Source of the DNA: Marinomonas transparens
Lineage (GTDB): Bacteria; Pseudomonadota; Gammaproteobacteria; Pseudomonadales; Marinomonadaceae
Direction of reading: 5' to 3'
DNA: 64,000 bases
NCBI RefSeq assembly: GCF_016463975.1
Contig: NZ_JAEMNX010000017.1
Span: forward strand, 62,001-126,000
The notes beneath the pieces were generated by a model that saw only the letters and a program-made list of their open reading frames with translations, made no database searches and was not told the origin of the DNA. A program made the position numbers and the translations under genes. Positions 1 to 9,837 of this stretch are shown one piece after another; the first letter of the stretch is position 1; each line of letters opens with the position of its first letter.

Positions 1-88
1 CGAAGGCATTATCAAAAATCCATTAATCCTGTCATTCCAGAACCGTGAATTAACGCCACCTTATGGGCCATTAGCCACGGTGAGCTAG
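1..88 (+). CDS. 3' end of an unidentified gene (partial)
   Basis: The frame beginning at base 2 is open from the window edge to a TAG at 86-88 and encodes 28 residues ending in PPYGPLATVS. The composition (Pro, Gly, hydrophobic) looks like a genuine C-terminus. The fragment is too short to assign a family. It ends 220 bases before the amidase gene, so it probably belongs to a separate unit to the left. Confidence 0.5.
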   Translation, partial: EGIIKNPLILSFQNRELTPPYGPLATVS

Positions 89-308
89 TTGTTTTTTTTC
101 GTACTTGTTCGTTACGGTCTACTCAACAGTAGATTGTAACGCACAGTTGAATAAACGAAGCATATAAAATACAACCATACCTTTCCTGCTTATTTCAAAG
201 GTGCTTTGCTATAAAGGCAAAGGCAGCGTCTAAATATTCCTCTTCTGTGATGCTTTGTATCCCTTTATTCTCATTAGATTTACTACTGTTTATTAGATTA
301 AGAAGGTA
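89..308. other. Intergenic region with a T-tract and hairpin
   Basis: After the stop codon at 86-88 there is a T-rich run at about 91-99. An inverted repeat follows at 110-141: CGTTAC and TCTACT pair with AGTAGA and GTAACG around the loop CAAC, interrupted by a GG/TT internal loop. No U-tract follows the stem, so a terminator is possible but not clear. The rest, up to the ribosome-binding site AAGAAGG at 300-306, shows nothing I can name and probably carries the amidase promoter. Confidence 0.4.
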
Positions 309-311
309 TTG

Positions 312-1799
312 ATGGAAGCTTGTGATTTAAATGCTACCGAGGCGCGACGTTTAATGGCGCAAAAAGCGTTGTCTGTTACAGAGTTGGCGCAAAGCTGTAT
401 CGACCGAATGAATCTGGTAAATCATGCCGTTAATGCCATTATTTGTAGTGATCCAGATGATCTACTCAAGCAAGCTAAAAAAGCTCAGCAAGCCATTGAT
501 CAAGGCGAGCCGTTAGGTGCACTTCATGGTTTGCCACTGAGCGTGAAAGACATGGTGGATTTAAAAGGCTTTCCAACCACTTTTGGTAGCACCATTTTTA
601 AAGACAACATGGCGACATCGGATGACCCTATGGTCGCGCAATTAAGAAGTGCAGGTGCCTTGCCGTTAGGAAAAACCAATAACCCAGAATGGAGCGCTGG
701 TGGTAATACTCGTAATGCAGTTTATGGCGTTACGGCGAATCCGTTTGATGTCACTCGTTCTGCGGCAGGTTCTTCTGGTGGCTCCGCTGTGGCGTTAGCC
801 TGTGGTATGACGCCGCTGGCAACGGGTTCTGATACGGGCGGTAGTCTACGAAACCCTGCGGCTTTTTGTGGGGTTGTAGGCTTTCGTCCTTCTCCCGGCG
901 TGGTACCGGGGCATACTCGTTCCATTGGTTTGATTCCCCTGCCGTCTAGTGGCCCGATGGCGAGGTCTGTGGAAGACATCGGCCTGATGTTGTCTGAAAT
1001 GATTCGCCCTGATCGTCGTGACCCTTGGGTGCCTATGGTTGAGGGCGTGAGTCTGCATAATGCCTCGGCTTACCGGCATTTACCTGATTACGACTTGAGC
1101 AGCGCTAAGGTGGCGATGACCACCGACTTTGGTTTTGCCATGACGGAGCAGCTTATCAGAGAGTCTTTTAGCGACAAGCTGGCACAGTTTTCGTCTGTGT
1201 TTGCCACCTGTGATGATGCTCATCCAAACAGTGATAACGCCGATCGGGTGTTTGCGGTATTAAGAGCGCTTAACTTTTCTGGAAAGCACAGAGATCTGAT
1301 GTACCAATATCCAGATCAAGTAGGCCCTAATGTAAAAATGAATGTGGAAGAAGGGGAGTCTTATAGTGCGTTAGATGTTGTTGAGGCCTTAGAAGGTCAG
1401 ACGACCTTATATCGCCATTGGCAAACCTTCTTTGAAGAATACGATTTCATTCTTGCGCCAACGACGACAATAAGCCCAAGAGATTGGCACGAACTTTATC
1501 CCACTCATATTGACGGTCAGCCAACGCAAAGCTATTACCACTGGTTGTCTATGGCGTATGTTTCCACTTTAACAGGCCATCCTTCGCTTACCTTGCCAGT
1601 TGGTCGTGACAAGAACAACATGCCATTTGGTTTGCAAATCATTGGGCGACGCGGCTCAGATTTATCGACCTTAGCCTTTGCAAAAGCGTTAGAAGCTTTG
1701 CTAGAGAAAACGCCTGAGCTTGCAAGACCTAGAGTCGATATTGCTACGTTGTCTTGGTCGCCTGCGCTAAAAGAAGCAGAAGGTTTTATGGGGTTTTAA
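312..1799 (+). CDS. Amidase (amidase signature family)
   Basis: Cytoplasmic hydrolase of the amidase signature family, which cleaves C-N amide bonds with a Ser-cisSer-Lys triad. Counting from the ATG at 312, Lys79 lies in PLSVKD, the cis-Ser in the AAGSSGGSA motif (Ser154/155) and the nucleophile in GSDTGGSLR (Ser178). The length of 495 residues is normal for the family. A TTG at 309 is in frame, but AAGAAGG at 300-306 fits the ATG at 312 better. The D-serine dehydratase gene follows 60 bases downstream, probably in the same operon, so the substrate may be an amide or small peptide that releases D-serine or an amino acid. Substrate cannot be read from sequence. Confidence 0.9.
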   Translation: MEACDLNATEARRLMAQKALSVTELAQSCIDRMNLVNHAVNAIICSDPDDLLKQAKKAQQAIDQGEPLGALHGLPLSVKDMVDLKGFPTTFGSTIFKDNMATSDDPMVAQLRSAGALPLGKTNNPEWSAGGNTRNAVYGVTANPFDVTRSAAGSSGGSAVALACGMTPLATGSDTGGSLRNPAAFCGVVGFRPSPGVVPGHTRSIGLIPLPSSGPMARSVEDIGLMLSEMIRPDRRDPWVPMVEGVSLHNASAYRHLPDYDLSSAKVAMTTDFGFAMTEQLIRESFSDKLAQFSSVFATCDDAHPNSDNADRVFAVLRALNFSGKHRDLMYQYPDQVGPNVKMNVEEGESYSALDVVEALEGQTTLYRHWQTFFEEYDFILAPTTTISPRDWHELYPTHIDGQPTQSYYHWLSMAYVSTLTGHPSLTLPVGRDKNNMPFGLQIIGRRGSDLSTLAFAKALEALLEKTPELARPRVDIATLSWSPALKEAEGFMGF

Positions 1800-1859
1800 C
1801 TTGTTCCTATATATCTGATACTTGGACAAAGTAACCTATTAATTTATAAGGAATATCCA

Positions 1860-3179
1860 TTGTCTGAGTTCACTACGAATCCTGTTGTCCAGTCTCTTGT
1901 CGCGCTAAATGAAACAACTTGGTTTAACCCTAAGAAAGTTGCGTTCGAGTCTGTGCAAGGACAATTGCCTTTGCAAATGTCGGATATGCAGGATGCTGCG
2001 GATCGTTTGTCTCGTTTTGCTCCTTATCTTGCTCTCGTGTTCCCTGACACAGCTGTCAATCATGGCATTATTGAATCGGAATTAAAGCCGATTCCTGCCA
2101 TGCAGTCTGTCTTGTCTGACCTTATGGGGGCGGATATAGAAGGTCGTCTATTGATGAAGTGCGATAATCAATTACCTATCGCGGGCTCGATTAAAGCGCG
2201 AGGCGGTATTTATGAGGTGTTATTACACGCGGAGCGTTTGGCGTTAGCGAGTGGCTTATTAAGAGAAGGTGATGATTATCGTACTTTTGACTCAGATGCT
2301 TTTAGGGCTTTATTTTCAGCTCATCAGATTGTCGTAGGCTCGACAGGAAACCTTGGCTTAAGCATTGGTACCATGAGCGCGAAACTGGGCTTTAAAGTAA
2401 CAGTTCACATGTCGGCGGATGCTAGAGAATGGAAAAAAGCCCTATTAGAAAGCAAGGGCGTGAACGTAGTGGAACACACGGCGGATTACAGTGTGGCCGT
2501 AGAACAAGGCCGCCAAGAAGCCGAGCAAGACGACAGCGCCTATTTTATTGATGATGAAGATTCTACTTCGTTGTTTTTAGGTTACAGCGTGGCAGCATTG
2601 CGCTTGCAAAAACAGCTGAATGAACAGGGCATATTAGTAGATGCAGACCATCCGTTGTTTGTGTATTTACCCTGTGGTGTGGGCGGTGCTCCGGGCGGCA
2701 TCACTTTTGGGCTTAAACAAGTATTTGGTGACCACGTACATTGTTTCTTTGCCGAGCCAACCCATTCCCCTTGTATGTTATTGGGCATGGAAACAGGCCT
2801 GCATAGCAAAATTGCTGTGCAAGACCTAGGCATAGACAACCTAACCTGTGCCGATGGCCTTGCGGTCGGTCGGCCTTCGGCCTTTGTTGGCCCTATGATG
2901 GATCAGTTGTTGAGCGGTGCTTATACGGTTTCCGATGACAATATGCATCGTTATTTGACCATGCTGGCGGACGCAGAAAGCATTCAGGTGGAGCCATCGG
3001 CTACGGCCGGATTGGTCGGCGTGATGCGTTTGTTAACATCAGGGCGTGATTATCTAAAATCACACCAGCTAGAAGACAAAATGCCACAAGCCACTCATAT
3101 AATGTGGGCAACCGGTGGCGATCTTGTGCCAGACGAAGAAAGAGAAGCCTATTATTCCTATGGGAAGGCATTGCTCTAG
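1860..3179 (+). CDS. dsdA: D-serine ammonia-lyase (D-serine dehydratase)
   Basis: PLP enzyme that converts D-serine to pyruvate and ammonia. The PLP-binding lysine is Lys112 in the motif GSIKARGG, and the glycine-rich phosphate-binding loop is seen in [10 protein letters not shown] and CGVGGAPGG. The 439 residues match the DsdA family length. Translation starts at a TTG preceded by AAGGAATA; no better ATG lies upstream. The gene sits behind the amidase and is convergent with a LysR gene 21 bases away. In E. coli dsdA is controlled by the LysR regulator DsdC, so the neighbour may play that part. Family assignment is strong; the physiological source of D-serine is inferred from context. Confidence 0.93.
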   Translation: MSEFTTNPVVQSLVALNETTWFNPKKVAFESVQGQLPLQMSDMQDAADRLSRFAPYLALVFPDTAVNHGIIESELKPIPAMQSVLSDLMGADIEGRLLMKCDNQLPIAGSIKARGGIYEVLLHAERLALASGLLREGDDYRTFDSDAFRALFSAHQIVVGSTGNLGLSIGTMSAKLGFKVTVHMSADAREWKKALLESKGVNVVEHTADYSVAVEQGRQEAEQDDSAYFIDDEDSTSLFLGYSVAALRLQKQLNEQGILVDADHPLFVYLPCGVGGAPGGITFGLKQVFGDHVHCFFAEPTHSPCMLLGMETGLHSKIAVQDLGIDNLTCADGLAVGRPSAFVGPMMDQLLSGAYTVSDDNMHRYLTMLADAESIQVEPSATAGLVGVMRLLTSGRDYLKSHQLEDKMPQATHIMWATGGDLVPDEEREAYYSYGKALL

Positions 3180-3200
3180 TCTTATTTTGGAATAAATGGA

Positions 3201-4136
3201 TTAGGGCTTAGTGTTTTTCAAATCTTCTTCGGATTTCATCTTCTCAACAAGAAAGTTTAAAAATATTTTTGCCACAGCGGGTAGAGTTCGCCCAGATAGG
3301 GTTTGTACTTCGATATTACGTATGTCCATACCCCTGTCTCGGATAGGAACCGCCACAAGATTACCACTGGCAATTTGGTGACGACAGGATATTTCACCAC
3401 CGAAGTGAATCCCACCGCTGAAGTGAGTGAAATGATTCAAAGAAGCAATATTGTTGGAGATTAAAACGGGTTCAAATAATAAACTTAAACGGCTGCAACA
3501 AATATCAAACAGTTGTCTTACTGTTGTGTTTTCTTCAGGAAGCGCAATAGGGTAAGGGTGTATTTGTGCCATAGTGACAGATTTTTTTGTAGCAAGTGGA
3601 TGGCTTGGGTGCATCATCGCCATCACGGGAGAAGGTTGTCGATAGGCAACATGTATGTCTTTTGCGGGTGATAAGCTTAATGTAATACCTATGTCTGCAT
3701 CACCATGGCTCACTCTTTGTGCGACTTCTGCCGGTGCGCTGACGTTGATGTGAAAGTGTATACCTTCATATTGCTGGCGAAAATTCACTATGGTGCGAGG
3801 GATAAAGTCCATAGAGAAACCTTCAGAACAGGCCAGATTAATGCGGCCCCGATGGAGTCCGTTTAAGGCTGCTATTTCCGCCACAATTCGATCCGATTCC
3901 AAAGCATTTTTACGAGCATAAACGGCCAACATTTCCCCAGCTGTACTCATCACCATGCCCCTGGGTTTGCGTTCAAAAAGCGTTGCATCAAGGATGTCTT
4001 CCAAGCTAGCTATTTGTCGGCTGATGGCGCTGGCTGCTACATTTAGGTGCAAAGAAGCTTCGCTGATTGAACCATATCGAGCTACTTCTAAAAAGTAACG
4101 TAAAGCGGTGTCTTGTAGGCGTAGTGAGGCTTTCAT
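3201..4136 (-). CDS. LysR-family transcriptional regulator
   Basis: 311-residue LysR regulator with an N-terminal winged helix-turn-helix (residues about 8-65, including SEASLHLNVAASAISRQIASLED) and a C-terminal effector-binding domain of the periplasmic-binding-protein type. It lies between dsdA, with which it is convergent, and the divergently read peptide-binding protein gene at 4332. The 195-base divergent gap is the obvious place for its operator. It is the only regulator in the amidase/dsdA/peptide transporter cluster and probably controls it; the inducer is unknown. Confidence 0.88.
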   Translation of the reverse strand: MKASLRLQDTALRYFLEVARYGSISEASLHLNVAASAISRQIASLEDILDATLFERKPRGMVMSTAGEMLAVYARKNALESDRIVAEIAALNGLHRGRINLACSEGFSMDFIPRTIVNFRQQYEGIHFHINVSAPAEVAQRVSHGDADIGITLSLSPAKDIHVAYRQPSPVMAMMHPSHPLATKKSVTMAQIHPYPIALPEENTTVRQLFDICCSRLSLLFEPVLISNNIASLNHFTHFSGGIHFGGEISCRHQIASGNLVAVPIRDRGMDIRNIEVQTLSGRTLPAVAKIFLNFLVEKMKSEEDLKNTKP

Positions 4137-4331
4137 ATTGTATTGCTCTGTTTTATTAGCGTGTTATACGAGAAATTTATTAGCTGTTTATAATCATTCT
4201 TATTTCGCCATACCCATGCTTTTTTGGCAATGATTCTTTGCATTTATTTTAATTGCGGCAATAGATATATTTCCTTAATGTGGAAGAAAGGGTAAGAATT
4301 TTTTAACTTGATATGAATAAGGGTTAGATCA

Positions 4332-5882
4332 ATGAAGAAACTCAAAGCGAGTAAGTTTGCTCCACGTCGTACGTTATTAAGTGTGCTATTGGCTTGTTCT
4401 GTCATGGGGGCTGTTGTACCCGCGATGGCAAATAAAGCGGATGACACATTGATCTATGCCGCTGGTCTTGAGCCTGAAAATGTGAGTCCTTACCATAACA
4501 ATGCCCGTGAAGGCATCATTCTTTCTCGTTTGGCTTGGGACACGCTTATTTATCGCGATCCAAGTACAAGTGAATATAAACCTATGTTGGCAACCAGTTG
4601 GAAGTGGGAAGATTCTACCAATATTCTTCTTACCCTTCGTAAAGGTGTGACATTCCAAAATGGCGATGCTTTTTCGGCTGATGATGTGGTCTTCACATTT
4701 AATTATGTGAATACGCCAGAAGCAAAAGTGGTCACTAGGCAGAACGTTAACTGGATAGACCATGCTGAAAAAGTGGATGACTATACGGTTCGTGTTGTGT
4801 TGAAAAAACCTTTTCCTGCTGCGTTGGAATATTTATCCGGTCCAACACCTATTTATCCCGCCAAGTACTTTAATAAAGTTGGAATAGAAGGCTACTCCAA
4901 AGCCCCTATCGGAACGGGCCCATACAAGATTACCAAGGTAATGAGTGGGGAAGGGGTGAATCTAGAGCGCAACGAGAATTATTTTACAGACAGCCCTGTT
5001 AAAAAGCCGGCTATTGGTAAGATTAAGTTTCAGGTGATTACCGACCCAGATGCTCGCCTTGCTCAGCTAATGACAGGGGCAATCGATTGGACATGGCGTG
5101 TGCCTTCGGATCAGGCGGATGAATTACGCATGATGCCGAATTTGCAGGTCATTAGCTCTGAGACCATGCGTGTTGGTTATCTGGCAATGGATACCGCCAG
5201 TGAGCAACAAAAAGATTCGCCTTTCCAAAATAAATTGGTTCGTGAAGCGGTCAATCATGCGATTAACCGTAGTGCGCTTGCTAATGAGTTAGTACGAGGC
5301 GGAAGCCGCCCTATCTATACGCCTTGTTTCCCTACCCAATTTGGTTGTGACTCCTCTGCCGCAATCGAATATAAATACGACCCAGCGAAAGCTAAGGCTT
5401 TGTTAGCAGAAGCCGGTTACCCAAATGGCTTTGAAACTGACCTTTATGCTTACCGTGAGATGGATTTAGCCGAAGCAATGTTGGGTGATCTTCGTGCGGT
5501 GGGCATTAAAGCGAAATTGCATATGTTGACTTATGCCGCACTTCGTAAAGAGCAGCGCTCTGGTAATGTTCCATTAGCTTTTCAAACTTGGGGGTCATAC
5601 TCTGTAAACGATGCGTCGGCAATGATCAGTGTTTATTTTAAAGGTGGCGCGGATGACATAACAAGCGATCAGAAAGTCATCCGTTATCTTGAAAAAGCAG
5701 ACTCCAGTGTTGATCCAGTGATACGTAAAGAAAATTATACGGCGGCGATTAAAGCGATATCTGAAAACGCATACTGGGCGCCAATGTTTTCTTACTCTAG
5801 TAACTATGCGTTTAGCAAAGAACTTAATTTCACAGCTTATCCTGATGAACTACCACGTTTCGTAGAATCTAGCTGGAACTAG
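4332..5882 (+). CDS. Peptide/nickel-type ABC transporter substrate-binding protein (SBP_bac_5)
   Basis: Periplasmic binding protein of the DppA/OppA class, 516 residues. The first 33 residues form a signal peptide (KLKASKFAPRR, a hydrophobic core, then PAMA before the mature N-terminus). LTLRKGVTFQNGDAFSADDVVFT is the characteristic family-5 segment. It is the first gene of a five-gene transporter operon; a hairpin at 5890-5916 separates it from the permease genes, which usually allows more binding protein than membrane subunits. The ligand is unknown; two M20 peptidases at the operon end suggest di- or oligopeptides. Confidence 0.9.
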   Translation: MKKLKASKFAPRRTLLSVLLACSVMGAVVPAMANKADDTLIYAAGLEPENVSPYHNNAREGIILSRLAWDTLIYRDPSTSEYKPMLATSWKWEDSTNILLTLRKGVTFQNGDAFSADDVVFTFNYVNTPEAKVVTRQNVNWIDHAEKVDDYTVRVVLKKPFPAALEYLSGPTPIYPAKYFNKVGIEGYSKAPIGTGPYKITKVMSGEGVNLERNENYFTDSPVKKPAIGKIKFQVITDPDARLAQLMTGAIDWTWRVPSDQADELRMMPNLQVISSETMRVGYLAMDTASEQQKDSPFQNKLVREAVNHAINRSALANELVRGGSRPIYTPCFPTQFGCDSSAAIEYKYDPAKAKALLAEAGYPNGFETDLYAYREMDLAEAMLGDLRAVGIKAKLHMLTYAALRKEQRSGNVPLAFQTWGSYSVNDASAMISVYFKGGADDITSDQKVIRYLEKADSSVDPVIRKENYTAAIKAISENAYWAPMFSYSSNYAFSKELNFTAYPDELPRFVESSWN

Positions 5883-5889
5883 GTTACTG

Positions 5890-5916
5890 AGCACCTATGC
5901 TCTTTGCATAGGTGCT
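5890..5916 (+). terminator. Hairpin between binding-protein and permease genes
   Basis: AGCACCTATGC (5890-5900) pairs with GCATAGGTGCT (5906-5916) around the loop TCTTT, an 11-bp perfect stem. It is followed by GCCCTTTTG, a weak U-tract. It starts 8 bases after the stop codon. It probably acts as a partial terminator or as a 3' end stabiliser of the binding-protein mRNA. Confidence 0.7.
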
Positions 5917-6027
5917 GCCCTTTTGTTAGATCTCCTCTATTTCGTAGATAGCACATCCAGTCGTCGCATTTAGTATAGATATATCGGTTAACCATTAGAT
6001 CGTATAGGCGTTTTTTGAGGTGTTTTT

Positions 6028-6945
6028 ATGTTGGTGTTTATATTTCGCCGATTGTTAGTGGCATTTAGTGTGGCGATCACGGTATCTATCGTGAGTTTCA
6101 TGCTGTTGCATTTTTCGGGTGACTTAGCCGTGTCTATTGCTGGGCCGGATTCAACGGCGGAGCAAGTAGAGCAAATCCGCATCGATTTTGGTTTAGATAA
6201 ACCTGTGGTGTTCCAATATTTTGATTGGGTGTGGTCTGCTCTTCAGGGGGATTTTGGCCGTTCTTATTATTTTCAAGACTCTGTAATGTCGCTGATTACT
6301 GAGCGTATGCCCGTCACCTTAACCTTGGGTGCAGTGTCGTTAGCATTAGCGACGGTAGTGGCGATCCCTCTTGGGGTGATTGCTGCCATTAAACAAGATA
6401 CTTGGGTTGATCGCCTTGCTTTGACCATTGCATGTGTCGGTCAGGCCATGCCGAGCTTCTGGTTTGCATTGACGCTTATCGTTATTTTTGCGGTGAACCT
6501 ACATTGGTTGCCAGCAGGTGGTAGTTCTACTTGGCAGCATTTTGTTTTACCTGCTATCGCATTGGGCTATTACGCCACCCCAGCTATGATGCGTCTAACT
6601 CGTACCGGTATGTTAGAAGTATTGGGCTCAGATTATATTCGTACGGCTCGCTCTAAAGGCTTGAGCGAAACCTCTGTTATTTTCAAGCATGCATTACGTA
6701 ACGCAGTTATTCCTGTTGTCGCTTTGGCAGCAGTGGAGTTGGGCTTTATGTTGGGCGGTTCAATTGTGATTGAGTCTGTTTTCTCACTGAAAGGCTTAGG
6801 TCAGCTTGCTTGGGATGCTATTTCCCGTAATGACTATCCTGTGGTGCAAGCGGTGGTGCTGATTATTGCCGTGTTTTATATCGTCCTAACCCTATTGGCG
6901 GATGTGCTCAACGCCATGCTTGATCCACGTTTGCGTGTTCGCTGA
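6028..6945 (+). CDS. Peptide ABC transporter permease (DppB type)
   Basis: Inner-membrane permease of 305 residues with about six transmembrane helices. The binding-protein-dependent transport motif (EAA loop) is seen near residues 200-225 (LGSDYIRTARSKGLSETSV). The N-terminus MLVFIFRRLLVAF is typical of DppB/OppB. It is followed 11 bases later by the second permease, with which it would form the heterodimeric channel. The start is an ATG with GAGGTG upstream. Confidence 0.92.
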   Translation: MLVFIFRRLLVAFSVAITVSIVSFMLLHFSGDLAVSIAGPDSTAEQVEQIRIDFGLDKPVVFQYFDWVWSALQGDFGRSYYFQDSVMSLITERMPVTLTLGAVSLALATVVAIPLGVIAAIKQDTWVDRLALTIACVGQAMPSFWFALTLIVIFAVNLHWLPAGGSSTWQHFVLPAIALGYYATPAMMRLTRTGMLEVLGSDYIRTARSKGLSETSVIFKHALRNAVIPVVALAAVELGFMLGGSIVIESVFSLKGLGQLAWDAISRNDYPVVQAVVLIIAVFYIVLTLLADVLNAMLDPRLRVR

Positions 6946-6956
6946 GGTTTTTTATT

Positions 6957-7868
6957 ATGTCTGAATCTACTCTTTCTTTGAATGCGGCCACATCTGGGCT
7001 ACCGGTTGTGCCTGAGTGGCGCCGTATTATGAATCGTGTGGTGGGTCATCGTGGCTTGTTGCTGGGTTCTTCTATTTTAGGTGTCATTGTAGTGTTGGCC
7101 TTGCTGGCTCCTTGGATCGCTCCCCATGACCCATTTGCGCAAAACATTTCCCAACGAATGATTCCCCCTGTTTGGCACGATAAAGGCACTTGGGATCACA
7201 TTTTTGGGACGGATAAGCTGGGCCGAGATTACTTGAGCCGCTTACTGTACGGAGCGCGAATTTCGTTAAGTATTGGTTTATTGGCGGCGCTGATTTCTGG
7301 GTTAATTGGTACGACTCTAGGCGTTTTGGCTGGTTACTTTGGTGGCCGAGTGGATGCTGTGATCAGCTACATCATTACCACTCGTTTGGCCTTGCCTGTA
7401 TTGCTTGTTGCCTTGGCGATGGCGTCCTTGGTTGGCGGTGGTTCGGTGGAAACCGTGGTGGTGCTGCTTGGGTTGTTGTTATGGGATCGCTTTGCCGTAG
7501 TCGCTCGTTCAACCACACAACAGCTGAGGGAAGCTGAGTTCATTGCTTCGGCAAAAGTGATTGGGGCATCCACCTCTTACATTCTGATTCGTGAGCTATT
7601 GCCTAATATTTTAAGTGCTTTGATTGTTGTTATGACCTTAGAGATGGCCCATGCCATTTTGCTAGAAGCCACCTTGTCTTTCTTGGGGTTAGGGGTACAA
7701 GCGCCGATGCCTTCTTGGGGGTTAATGATCTCGGAAGGTAAGTCTTACATGTTTTTCAAACCTTGGGTGATTGCCATTCCTGGTATTACGTTAATGCTGT
7801 TGGTATTGGCGATTAATCTGGTGGGTGATGGCTTGCGTGATATGAATGCCCCAGAAGGCCGTAACTGA
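6957..7868 (+). CDS. Peptide ABC transporter permease (DppC type)
   Basis: Second membrane subunit, 303 residues. It has the long N-terminal cytoplasmic segment, the HIFGTDKLGRDYLSRLLYG motif and the EAA loop (AEFIASAKVIGASTSYILI) seen in DppC/OppC proteins. The last part carries SFLGLGVQAPMPSWG, also diagnostic of the family. It sits in the operon with 11 bases before it and 7 bases after it. Confidence 0.92.
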   Translation: MSESTLSLNAATSGLPVVPEWRRIMNRVVGHRGLLLGSSILGVIVVLALLAPWIAPHDPFAQNISQRMIPPVWHDKGTWDHIFGTDKLGRDYLSRLLYGARISLSIGLLAALISGLIGTTLGVLAGYFGGRVDAVISYIITTRLALPVLLVALAMASLVGGGSVETVVVLLGLLLWDRFAVVARSTTQQLREAEFIASAKVIGASTSYILIRELLPNILSALIVVMTLEMAHAILLEATLSFLGLGVQAPMPSWGLMISEGKSYMFFKPWVIAIPGITLMLLVLAINLVGDGLRDMNAPEGRN

Positions 7869-7875
7869 GGACTGA

Positions 7876-8877
7876 ATGATGAATCGAATTTTAGACATAA
7901 AGAATTTACAAGTGAGTCTGCCGACGGCCAATGGTGTATTGCGAGCGGTTCGCGGAATTGACTTACATGTGGATAAAGGCGAGATGCTTTGCATTGTCGG
8001 AGAATCAGGCTGCGGTAAGTCAATGACTTCGATGGCATTAATGGGCTTGTTACCCAAGCGCGCAGAGGTAACCGCTGAGGTTCTGGATTTTGACGGTTTG
8101 GATTTATTGTCTTTGCCGAAAAAAGAGCGCAATAAAATCCGTGGCATGCGTATGTCGATGATCTTCCAAGAGCCGATGACGTCATTGAATCCGTCTTACA
8201 CGCTAGGCAATCAGCTTTGTGAAGCCATCATGCGACACAAAGGCGTTAGCAGTGCAGAGGCCAAAGAAAGGGCTGTGTACTTATTAACTCGTGCTGGTGT
8301 TCCAATGCCAGAGAAGCGTTTGGATCAATATCCTCATCAGCTTTCTGGTGGTTTGCGTCAACGGGTTATGATCGCGATGGCGCTCATGTGTGAACCTGAT
8401 CTCATTATTGCCGACGAGCCAACGACCGCGCTGGATGTGACGATTCAGGCGCAGATTTTACGATTGATACGTGAGCTGCAACAAGAATTCGGAACCGCGG
8501 TTATTTTCATTACTCACGATTTAGGTGTGGTGGCGCGGATTGCCGACCGTGTAGCGGTCATGTACGCAGGGCAAGTTGTCGAAACTGCGACAGCCCAAGA
8601 ACTGTACTCGAACCCAATGCACCCTTATACGCGAGGCTTACTAAATTGTATTCCGATTCCTGGGAAAACTGCACCGGGTAGCCATTTGGAATCTATTCCG
8701 GGCGTGGTGCCGAGTTTAATTGGTGAACTAAAAGGCTGTGCTTTTGCTAATCGTTGCCATGTTTCAACCAGTGAATGTAGCCAACGAACGCCATCTTTGG
8801 AATTAGAGCCGAATTCAACTTCACTTCATCAGGTGCGTTGTCCTATTACTGCAACGACACTTCAGGAGGCGATGTAA
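7876..8877 (+). CDS. Peptide ABC transporter ATP-binding protein (DppD type)
   Basis: Cytoplasmic ATPase of 333 residues. Visible motifs are Walker A GESGCGKS, the signature LSGGLRQRV, Walker B LIIADEP and the H-loop ITHD. The C-terminal oligopeptide-transporter extension is present, with the Cys-bearing segment CAFANRCHVSTSEC. Two consecutive ATG codons (7876 and 7879) can serve as start; TGAGGA at 7866-7871 fits the second slightly better. The stop codon overlaps the next start by one base. Confidence 0.92.
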   Translation: MMNRILDIKNLQVSLPTANGVLRAVRGIDLHVDKGEMLCIVGESGCGKSMTSMALMGLLPKRAEVTAEVLDFDGLDLLSLPKKERNKIRGMRMSMIFQEPMTSLNPSYTLGNQLCEAIMRHKGVSSAEAKERAVYLLTRAGVPMPEKRLDQYPHQLSGGLRQRVMIAMALMCEPDLIIADEPTTALDVTIQAQILRLIRELQQEFGTAVIFITHDLGVVARIADRVAVMYAGQVVETATAQELYSNPMHPYTRGLLNCIPIPGKTAPGSHLESIPGVVPSLIGELKGCAFANRCHVSTSECSQRTPSLELEPNSTSLHQVRCPITATTLQEAM

Positions 8878-9716
8878 TGCCAGATTATGCTTTGGAATTA
8901 TCAAACCTTTCCCGCCATTTTCATTTGAAGAATGGTGCCTTTAAAGAACCCACTTTGCTAAAAGCGGTTGACGGCATTTCATTACGTATTCGCCCCGGTG
9001 AGACCTTGGGTTTAGTCGGTGAGTCTGGTTGTGGCAAAAGTACCCTAGCGAAAATGATCTTAGGTTTGCTTGAGCCAACCGATGGCGATGTATTGATAAA
9101 CGATAAGGCGAGAAGCGCTTCATCCCGTTTGTCTATGGCGCGTCAGCTGCAACCGATTTTCCAAGACCCGTATTCGTCTTTAAACCCTCGTAAAACCATT
9201 GAACAAATCATTCGTTTGCCATTGCAATTGCATAAAGAAGGTAACAAAGAGAGTCAGAAAAAAGCGGTAAAAGACATCAGTGATTTAGTTGGTTTACCGG
9301 AACGTTTGCTTAAGCAATATCCGGGTCAATTGTCTGGTGGCCAGCGTCAGCGTGTTGCCATTGCCCGTGCTCTGATTTTGAAGCCTAAGATTCTAGTCTG
9401 CGATGAGCCAACGTCTGCATTGGACGTATCAGTACAAGCACAAATATTAAACTTGCTCATGGATCTAAAAAAAGAGTTAGGACTCACTTACCTCTTTATC
9501 AGCCACAACCTTGGCGTGGTTGAGCATTTAGTGGATAAGGTGGCAGTCATGTATCGAGGGAAAATTGTTGAACAAGGCACTCGTGATGAAATTTTTCAGA
9601 ATGCTCAGCACCCTTATACCAAGGCTTTGTTGTCTTCGGTACTGACGCCAGAACCCGCTTTGGGTTTACCTGAAGTGTTAGATTCAAGTGCATGGGACAG
9701 CGCTCAGGCATCATAA
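8877..9716 (+). CDS. Peptide ABC transporter ATP-binding protein (DppF type, short)
   Basis: Second ATPase of the importer: Walker A GESGCGKST, signature LSGGQRQRV, Walker B ILVCDEP, H-loop ISHN. The ATG at 8877 overlaps the preceding TAA (TAATG) and has a perfect AGGAGG at 8864-8869, so the in-frame ATG 39 bases upstream is not the likely start. At 279 residues the protein is shorter than typical DppF (about 330) and lacks the Cys-containing C-terminal oligopeptide domain that its partner keeps. Confidence 0.9.
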   Translation: MPDYALELSNLSRHFHLKNGAFKEPTLLKAVDGISLRIRPGETLGLVGESGCGKSTLAKMILGLLEPTDGDVLINDKARSASSRLSMARQLQPIFQDPYSSLNPRKTIEQIIRLPLQLHKEGNKESQKKAVKDISDLVGLPERLLKQYPGQLSGGQRQRVAIARALILKPKILVCDEPTSALDVSVQAQILNLLMDLKKELGLTYLFISHNLGVVEHLVDKVAVMYRGKIVEQGTRDEIFQNAQHPYTKALLSSVLTPEPALGLPEVLDSSAWDSAQAS

Positions 9717-9837
9717 ATATTATTTAATCTTTATTGCTCATTTCATTGCCTGACACTTTTCGGCGATGGGATTAGTGTTTTCAAAATTCAGTGTTATCGG
9801 CTTTTTATGCATAAAAAAAGCTGTGTTAGGAGGCAAC

